NCBI GenBank assembly: GCA_001464035.1
Contig: LNEC01000019.1
Span: 310,001-374,000, forward strand
Origin: Bradyrhizobiaceae bacterium Ga0074131
Lineage (GTDB): Bacteria; Pseudomonadota; Alphaproteobacteria; Rhizobiales; Xanthobacteraceae
Length of the DNA: 64,000 nucleotides
Direction: 5' to 3'
Shown here: one piece after another, positions 59,234 to 64,000 of the stretch
Layout: every line of letters starts with the position of its first letter
Position numbering within the stretch: the stretch's first letter is position 1
Program-made: the position numbers and the translations under genes
Notes under the pieces: model-generated
The model's database searches: none
What the model was told of the DNA's origin: nothing
The model's input: only the letters and a program-made list of their open reading frames with translations

Positions 59234-60307
59234 TCATGGCAAAGGCGTGGAAACCGAGCGCCGGCTGACGAAACCGACGATGTCGCGGGTCGCCTGCATG
59301 GTTTCGGCTGAAATCGCGCGGGCGCGCTCGGCGCCGTCGACCAGGATCGAATCGACGTGGCCGGGGTCCGCCACCAGCCGCTTCATCTCGGAGGCGATCG
59401 GCGACAGTTTTGTCACGCACAGCTCGACCAGCGAGTTCTTGAAGGCCGAGAATTGCCCGCCGCCGAACTCGCCGAGCACCTCGGACTTGGGCTTGCCCGC
59501 AAGGGCGGCGTAGATCCCGACCAGATTGTCGGCCTCGGGGCGGGCGGCGAGACCCTTTTCCTCCGACGGCAACGGCTCCGGATCGGTCTTTGCCTTGCGG
59601 ATTTTCTGCGCGATGGTGTCGGCGTCGTCGGTGAGGTTGATCCGCGAATTATCCGACGAGTCCGATTTCGACATCTTCTTGGTGCCGTCGCGCAACGACA
59701 TCACGCGGGTCGCGGGTCCCGAGATCAGCGGCTCCGGCTGCGGGAAAAACAGGCCGTCCTCGAAGCCGTGGCGGCGGATCGACTCGGAGAAGTCATTGTT
59801 GAACTTTTGCGCGATGTCGCGCGACAGCTCGAGGTGCTGCTTCTGGTCCTCGCCGACAGGCACATGGGTGGCGCGATACACCAGAATGTCGGCCGCCATC
59901 AGCACCGGGTAGTCGTAAAGCCCGACCGACGCATTTTCGCGGTCCTTGCCGGCCTTGTCCTTGAACTGCGTCATGCGGTTGAGCCAGCCGACCCGCGCCA
60001 CGCAATTGAAGATCCAGGCCAGTTCCGTGTGTTCGTGCACCTGGCTCTGGTTGAACACGATGTGCTTCTTCGGATCGATGCCGGAGGCGATGAAGGCCGC
60101 GGTCACTTCGCGGGTATTGCGCGCGAGCTCGGCCGGGCCGCCCCACACTTCCATTGGCTGGGTGATGGCGTGCAGGTCGACCACGCAATACAGGCAGTTA
60201 TGGGTTTCCTGCAGTTTTACAAAATTGACGATCGCGCCGAGGTAATTGCCGAGATGCAGATTGCCCGTCGGCTGGACGCCCGAAAATACCCGTTCAACCA
60301 TCGCCAT
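59234..60307 (-). CDS. trpS: Tryptophanyl-tRNA synthetase
   Basis: Class I aminoacyl-tRNA synthetase, 357 residues. HIGH-type motif GNLHLGNYLG, the tryptophan-specific VFSGVQPTG start, and KMSKS (KKMSKSDSS) are present. AGGGAAG about 7 nt before ATG 60307 sets the start. It lies downstream of murJ on the same strand. Confidence 0.97.
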   Translation of the reverse strand: MAMVERVFSGVQPTGNLHLGNYLGAIVNFVKLQETHNCLYCVVDLHAITQPMEVWGGPAELARNTREVTAAFIASGIDPKKHIVFNQSQVHEHTELAWIFNCVARVGWLNRMTQFKDKAGKDRENASVGLYDYPVLMAADILVYRATHVPVGEDQKQHLELSRDIAQKFNNDFSESIRRHGFEDGLFFPQPEPLISGPATRVMSLRDGTKKMSKSDSSDNSRINLTDDADTIAQKIRKAKTDPEPLPSEEKGLAARPEADNLVGIYAALAGKPKSEVLGEFGGGQFSAFKNSLVELCVTKLSPIASEMKRLVADPGHVDSILVDGAERARAISAETMQATRDIVGFVSRRSVSTPLP

Positions 60308-60350
60308 TGCCAGCTTCCCTGTTACGCGCCGTCCCCATGCCACGGGGGGC

Positions 60351-61907
60351 CTAGCCGCGCAAGTCGCGCGGCGCCGTCTGCCGGAGCGCGCGCATCGCTT
60401 CGGCCCGGTTGAGGACGCCGAACAGGGCCAGCAGCAGGCCGTAGACCGCCATTCCGCCTGCGATCAGCACGCCCAGCAGCGCGGCCTGCGCCAGGCCATG
60501 CGCGTCGGCGGCCAGCGGTAACGCGAACGTCGCCTTCAGCCACAACAGTCCGCCCATCGCCACTGCCGCCGCCACGATGCGCGGCAGCCGCCGCCGCGCC
60601 GCGGCGTCGATCGAGAAGCCGAAGGTCGAAGCCCCGCGCCGCAGCAGCCACAGCGCGCTGCTCCAGGCCCCGAGCGCGATCGCGGCGGCGATCCCGCCGG
60701 CGCCGTACCCATGGCCGAGCACAATGGCCAGCGCGATCGCGACCGCCAATCCCTGCAACGCCGCCCACAGCGGCGTGCGCGTATCCCCGCGCGCGAAAAA
60801 GGCCGGCGACAGCACCTTGACCAGCACATGCGCGGGCAGGCCGAGCGCCAGCCACCTCAGCGCCTGCGCGGTGGCGGCGGTATCGGTTGACGTGAAGGCG
60901 CCGTGCTCGAACAGCAGGCGCACGATCGGTTCGCTGAGCGCGATCAGTCCCAGCGTCGCCGGCAGAGCGAGGCCAACGGCGAGTTCGAGCCCACGCGACT
61001 CCGCATGCGCGATGGCGACGCGGTCGTTCGCGCGCACGCCGCGCGTCAGCTCCGGCACCAGCACCGCGCCGATGGCGACGCCGACAATGCCGAGCGGCAG
61101 TTCGATCAGGCGATTGGCGAAATACAGCCACGACACCGCCGAGGGCGTTGACGACGCGATGACAGCGCCGGCGAGCACCAGCAGTTGCGGCGAAGCGCTG
61201 GCGATCATGCCGGGGATCGCCTGGCCGAGAAAGCCGCGCATCGGCGGGTCGAAGGCGATGCGCAGCGGCGCCGCGATGCCGCGGCCCTGCGAGACCAGGA
61301 TCAGCAATTGCAGCAGCCCGGCCAGCCCGACGGTGGCGGCGATGACCAGTGCGGCGAAGCTCGCATCCTGCCGCCGGAAGAGCAGTGCCGCCATGACCGC
61401 GATCAGCGCGATGTTGAACAGCAGCGGCGAGAACGCGGCCAGCGCAAAACGCCCCTGGGCATTCAGCAGCGCCATCATGACAGTGACCGGGCCGGCGAAG
61501 GCGAGATACGGCAGCATCAAGCGGGCATCGTCGACGGCGAGCTGCAGCGTCGGCGTCGCGGCAAAGCCCGGCGCCAGCGCGGATATCACCAGCGGCATCA
61601 GCAGGCCGATCAGGGCCGCCGCCGCCACCAGCGCGGCGCTGACGGTGCCGAGCACGCTTCCCGCGAAGGCCGCCGCGGCCGCGGTACCTTCGGCCTCGCG
61701 CACGCGCAGCCAGGCCGGCACCAGCGCGGCGTTCAAGGCCCCCTCGGTCAACAGCCGTCGCACGACATTGACCCCCTGGAACGCGACCAGGAAGGCGTCG
61801 GCGACCGGACCGGCGCCGAGCAGCGCCGCCAGCATCGCATCGCGCGCGAATCCGAGCAGACGCGAGGCCAGCGTTCCCGAGGATACGGTGAGGAAGGAGC
61901 GGATCAT
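60351..61907 (-). CDS. murJ: Lipid II flippase MurJ
   Basis: MOP-superfamily integral membrane protein of 518 residues with about 14 hydrophobic helices, flipping lipid II across the inner membrane for peptidoglycan synthesis. The typical start is RSFLTVSSGTLASRLLGFARD, followed by DAFLVAFQGVNVVRRLLTEG. It is essential in most bacteria. The start at 61907 is family-typical; upstream open frame is not conserved. Divergent from the PfkB kinase. Confidence 0.94.
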   Translation of the reverse strand: MIRSFLTVSSGTLASRLLGFARDAMLAALLGAGPVADAFLVAFQGVNVVRRLLTEGALNAALVPAWLRVREAEGTAAAAAFAGSVLGTVSAALVAAAALIGLLMPLVISALAPGFAATPTLQLAVDDARLMLPYLAFAGPVTVMMALLNAQGRFALAAFSPLLFNIALIAVMAALLFRRQDASFAALVIAATVGLAGLLQLLILVSQGRGIAAPLRIAFDPPMRGFLGQAIPGMIASASPQLLVLAGAVIASSTPSAVSWLYFANRLIELPLGIVGVAIGAVLVPELTRGVRANDRVAIAHAESRGLELAVGLALPATLGLIALSEPIVRLLFEHGAFTSTDTAATAQALRWLALGLPAHVLVKVLSPAFFARGDTRTPLWAALQGLAVAIALAIVLGHGYGAGGIAAAIALGAWSSALWLLRRGASTFGFSIDAAARRRLPRIVAAAVAMGGLLWLKATFALPLAADAHGLAQAALLGVLIAGGMAVYGLLLALFGVLNRAEAMRALRQTAPRDLRG

Positions 61908-61997
61908 CCGGGTTTCTATAGCAGCAGCATTGCTTGCTGGCGCTAGGCTGATCGTGATAGGCCGCAGCTCCGCAATTGCCGCAACAGGACCTGGTGA

Positions 61998-62999
61998 ATG
62001 ACTGCAGCGAAATACGACGTTCTCGGGATCGGCAATGCGATATTCGACATACTGGTGCAGACCGACGAGGGTTTTCTCGTCCGTCACGGCATGACCAAGG
62101 GCGGCATGGCGCTGATCGACGAGGAACGCGCCATAGCGGTCTACCAGAGCATGGGCCCGGCGACCGAAATGTCCGGCGGCTCGGCCGCCAACACCATCGT
62201 TGGGCTAGCCAATCTCGGCGCCCGCGCCGCCTACATCGGCAAGGTCAGGGACGACCAGATCGGCCGTCTCTATACCCACGACATCCGCGCCGCAGGCGTC
62301 ACGTTCGAGACCAAGGCCGCGGCCGACGGCCCCGCCACCGGCTGCTCGTACATTCTGGTGACGCCGGACGGCCAGCGCACCATGAACACCTATCTCGGCG
62401 CCGCGCAGGAACTGACATCGGCCGATATCGACGCCGCCCAGGTCGCGGCCTCCGCGTTCACCTATCTCGAAGGCTATCTCTGGGATCCCAAAAACGCCAA
62501 GGAAGCGTTCGTCAAGGCCGCGGCCATCGCGCACGGCGCCGGCCGGCAAGTGGCGCTGACGCTGTCGGATTCGTTCTGCGTCGACCGCTACCGCGACGAG
62601 TTTCTCGATTTGATGCGCAAAGGCACCATCGATCTGATTTTCGCCAACGAAGCCGAACTGCATTCGCTGTACCAGACCTCGGATTTCGACACCGCGCTGA
62701 CGCAATTGCGCGAGGATACCAAACTCGGAATCGTCACCCGCAGCGAGAAGGGCTGCGTGGTGACCTCAACGGATGGCGTCGTCGCGGTGCCGGCATTCCC
62801 GATCGACCGCATGGTCGACACCACGGGCGCCGGCGATCTGTTCGCGGCCGGCTTCCTGTTTGGTCTCGTGCGCGGCGCCGGACATGAAAATGCCGGCCGT
62901 CTCGGCGCGCTCGCCGCGGCCGAAGTGATCCAGCACATCGGCGCGCGGCCGCAGGCCTCGCTGAAGGAACTGGCGCAGCAGAACGGGCTGCCGGTGTGA
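61998..62999 (+). CDS. PfkB-family carbohydrate kinase, adenosine kinase-like
   Basis: 333-residue ribokinase/PfkB kinase. N-terminal GIGNAIFDILVQ, glycine-rich SGGSAANTIVGLANLGARAA, and the catalytic signature DTTGAGDLFAAGFLFGL with the base Asp are all present. The pattern best fits adenosine kinase (purine salvage), as annotated widely in this group; other sugar specificities are possible. Confidence 0.9.
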   Translation: MTAAKYDVLGIGNAIFDILVQTDEGFLVRHGMTKGGMALIDEERAIAVYQSMGPATEMSGGSAANTIVGLANLGARAAYIGKVRDDQIGRLYTHDIRAAGVTFETKAAADGPATGCSYILVTPDGQRTMNTYLGAAQELTSADIDAAQVAASAFTYLEGYLWDPKNAKEAFVKAAAIAHGAGRQVALTLSDSFCVDRYRDEFLDLMRKGTIDLIFANEAELHSLYQTSDFDTALTQLREDTKLGIVTRSEKGCVVTSTDGVVAVPAFPIDRMVDTTGAGDLFAAGFLFGLVRGAGHENAGRLGALAAAEVIQHIGARPQASLKELAQQNGLPV

Positions 63000-63033
63000 G
63001 GGGGGCCGCTTCGCGGCCGCACCTCAACTCGTC

Positions 63034-63062
63034 ATGCCCGGGCTTTGGCTTGACCCGGGCAT
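63034..63062. repeat. ATGCCCGGG inverted repeat downstream of the PfkB kinase
   Basis: Perfect arms ATGCCCGGG (63034-63042) and CCCGGGCAT (63054-63062). The sequence resembles the common bradyrhizobial GTCATGCCCGGGCTT repeat and may end the kinase mRNA, although no T run follows. Confidence 0.75.
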
Positions 63063-63087
63063 CCACGCGTGGGTCAACAGTGCGCTG

Positions 63088-63115
63088 TTGCATTTACGTT
63101 TTTTGTAACTACAAT
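63088..63115 (+). promoter_or_regulatory. brnTA promoter with TTGTA-TACAA dyad
   Basis: -35 TTGCAT (63088-63093), 16-nt spacer, -10 TACAAT (63110-63115). The dyad TTGTA/TACAA (63103-63107, 63110-63114) overlaps the -10. The start point falls at or next to the brnT GTG, suggesting a leaderless mRNA. Confidence 0.6.
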
Positions 63116-63120
63116 AAGCT

Positions 63121-63390
63121 GTGAGAATAGAATTTGATCCCGCCAAGAGCGAGCGCAACGCGAAGCTGCGCGGGCTCCCGTTTGACCGGGCGCACGATTT
63201 CGATTGGGGCGGCGCAGTTTATGATCTGGACTCGCGCCGGGACTATCCCGAGCCACGGTTCGTTGCACTGGGCCATCTGGCGGATCGGCTTCATTCGATC
63301 TGCTTCACGCCGGTCGAAGGTGGCGTTCGGATCATCAGTTTTCGCAAGGCCAGCCGACGCGAGGTTCGATATCATGCCGAAAAAACCTGA
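63121..63390 (+). CDS. brnT: BrnT family toxin (type II toxin-antitoxin)
   Basis: 89-residue ribonuclease toxin of the BrnT family (RelE-like fold). The opening MRIEFDPAKSERNAKLRGLPFD and the later DSRRDYPEPRFVALG and RIISFRKASRREVRYH are characteristic. Starts at GTG 63121. The 3' end overlaps brnA by 17 nt, the usual toxin-first order for this system. The sequence appears complete and potentially active. Confidence 0.92.
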   Translation: MRIEFDPAKSERNAKLRGLPFDRAHDFDWGGAVYDLDSRRDYPEPRFVALGHLADRLHSICFTPVEGGVRIISFRKASRREVRYHAEKT

Positions 63391-63670
63391 AAGAAGAAGG
63401 CCGCCGCTCACCCGCGCCGATGGCGAAGTCCGTCAGCTGACCAAAACCGATATCGTCAGAATGCGCCCGGCGCGCGATGTGCTGCCGGCTGAATTGCTGG
63501 CTGTGCTGCCGAAACGCCGGCCGGGACACCGGGGCGCGCAGAAGACGCCGACGAAGAAACAGATCACTCTGCGGCTCGACGAACGCGTCATCAATCACTA
63601 CCGCGCCCAGGGCGAAGGCTGGCAGTCGCGGATCAACGATGATCTGAAGAAGCTGACCGGTGCGAGGTGA
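63374..63670 (+). CDS. brnA: BrnA family antitoxin
   Basis: 98-residue antitoxin. A basic, proline-rich N-terminal half (MPKKPERRRPPLTRADGEV) is followed by a C-terminal ribbon-helix-helix DNA-binding domain (KKQITLRLDERVINHYRAQG, then WQSRINDDLKKL). BrnA neutralises BrnT and represses the operon through palindromes at the promoter. Confidence 0.92.
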   Translation: MPKKPERRRPPLTRADGEVRQLTKTDIVRMRPARDVLPAELLAVLPKRRPGHRGAQKTPTKKQITLRLDERVINHYRAQGEGWQSRINDDLKKLTGAR

Positions 63671-63886
63671 CGGGCGGGCATGTCGCCGCCGCCGAAATCA
63701 TTCGGTACATCGGCGCCGCCCGCTGGCCTTGCTGAAGGCCGGGTGGACGCGCCGGCTCCGATCAGGCTAGCTTCGCCTAGAAGTTGATTATGAATGAATC
63801 CGCCTTCCATCCCGAGGATAAGGCCAGGTCTTTGATCGATCGGCTTGGTTGCCGCGTGCGGATGGCTGATCCAGTCCAAAGCTGAC
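63671..63886. other. Region between brnA and the hsdM-like fragment
   Basis: A short open frame beginning MNESAFHPEDKARSLID (63790 on) stops at about 63885 and is not recognisable. An opposite-strand frame (63598-63936) has no ribosome site or family resemblance. It looks like degraded accessory DNA. Confidence 0.4.
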
Positions 63887-64000
63887 ATGAACCTTGGCGC
63901 CGGGCTGGGCGCCTGCGACAAGGTCAATCTCGACATCTTCTGGGTTAGGGATCTCGCCCTTGACGATCCCGATCTGCTGCCCCCCCCCCCGATGAGGTTG
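63887..64000 (+). pseudogene. Fragment resembling the C-terminal part of a type I DNA methyltransferase (HsdM)
   Basis: The frame from 63887 reads DKVNLDIFWVRDLALDDPDLLPPP (63917-63988), close to the conserved HsdM segment DK(V/A)NLDIFWL(K/R)DESLxDxxNLPxP. What precedes it (MNLGAGLGAC) does not look like HsdM, so the 5' part appears lost or rearranged. An 11-C run at 63980-63990 shifts the frame unless its length differs from 11. The feature runs off the window. Family call is from one motif only. Confidence 0.5.

Noticed and set aside
63598..63936. 112-codon minus-strand frame beyond brnA
   Set aside because: It overlaps brnA and the hsdM-like fragment in antisense, and has no ribosome site or recognised domain.

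Overview
The window is GC-rich, densely coding alphaproteobacterial chromosome. It most resembles Bradyrhizobium or a close relative (Rhodopseudomonas/Nitrobacter group). Pointers are an Irr regulator carrying the Bradyrhizobium-type heme regulatory motif (GCPWHD), the irr-fabA-fabB-fabI neighbourhood, a tyrosine-type DivL kinase, a TsaE-AmgK fusion, alphaproteobacterial AddAB, and several families of palindromic intergenic repeats typical of these genomes. I see no rRNA, tRNA, CRISPR array, prophage or complete insertion sequence. Most of the window is conserved housekeeping DNA; the last 1 kb looks accessory.

Layout. 0-13.5 kb (minus strand): a run divL, tsaE-amgK, pilZ, murU-like, addB, addA, trxA, fkbM. 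It links cell-cycle signalling, tRNA t6A modification, MurNAc recycling and recombinational repair. 13.7-18 kb (minus): ubiE-ubiB, then coaBC-dut. CoaBC carries an N-terminal FitA-like ribbon-helix-helix domain, and a perfect dyad lies on its apparent promoter. 18-25 kb: mutM, a frame-disrupted gamma-glutamyltransferase, a degenerate trypsin-like protein, moeB, a 2-hydroxyacid dehydrogenase and an SH3 protein. 25.2-28.9 kb: irr, divergent from fabA-fabB-fabI (anaerobic-type unsaturated fatty acid synthesis plus enoyl-ACP reductase). 28.9-33.9 kb: oxidative-stress cluster of GST, katG, divergent oxyR, and an exported superoxide dismutase.

34-44.6 kb (minus): the classical transcription/translation operon rimP-nusA-ylxR-infB-rbfA-truB-rpsO-pnp. 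It begins with a promoter and an attenuator-like leader and ends with a long hairpin in the pnp leader. As given, infB is broken twice by out-of-frame junctions. Because infB is essential, assembly or sequencing error is the first explanation.

44.7-62 kb: DUF2336 protein, PhyH dioxygenase, then a long minus-strand series: M20 peptidase-trmB, PraR-like regulator, miaB-phoH-ybeY-corC-lnt, HAD hydrolase, tsaB-rimI-fur, nfu, usp, and murJ-trpS. An adenosine/PfkB kinase reads on the plus strand. 63-64 kb: a brnTA toxin-antitoxin pair and what appears to be a fragment of a type I DNA methyltransferase (hsdM) containing an 11-C tract at the window edge.

The most attractive possible new system is the RHH-CoaBC fusion. 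A coenzyme A biosynthetic enzyme appears to carry its own operator-binding domain, with a matching dyad over its promoter, and its decarboxylase half lacks the usual catalytic cysteine motif.
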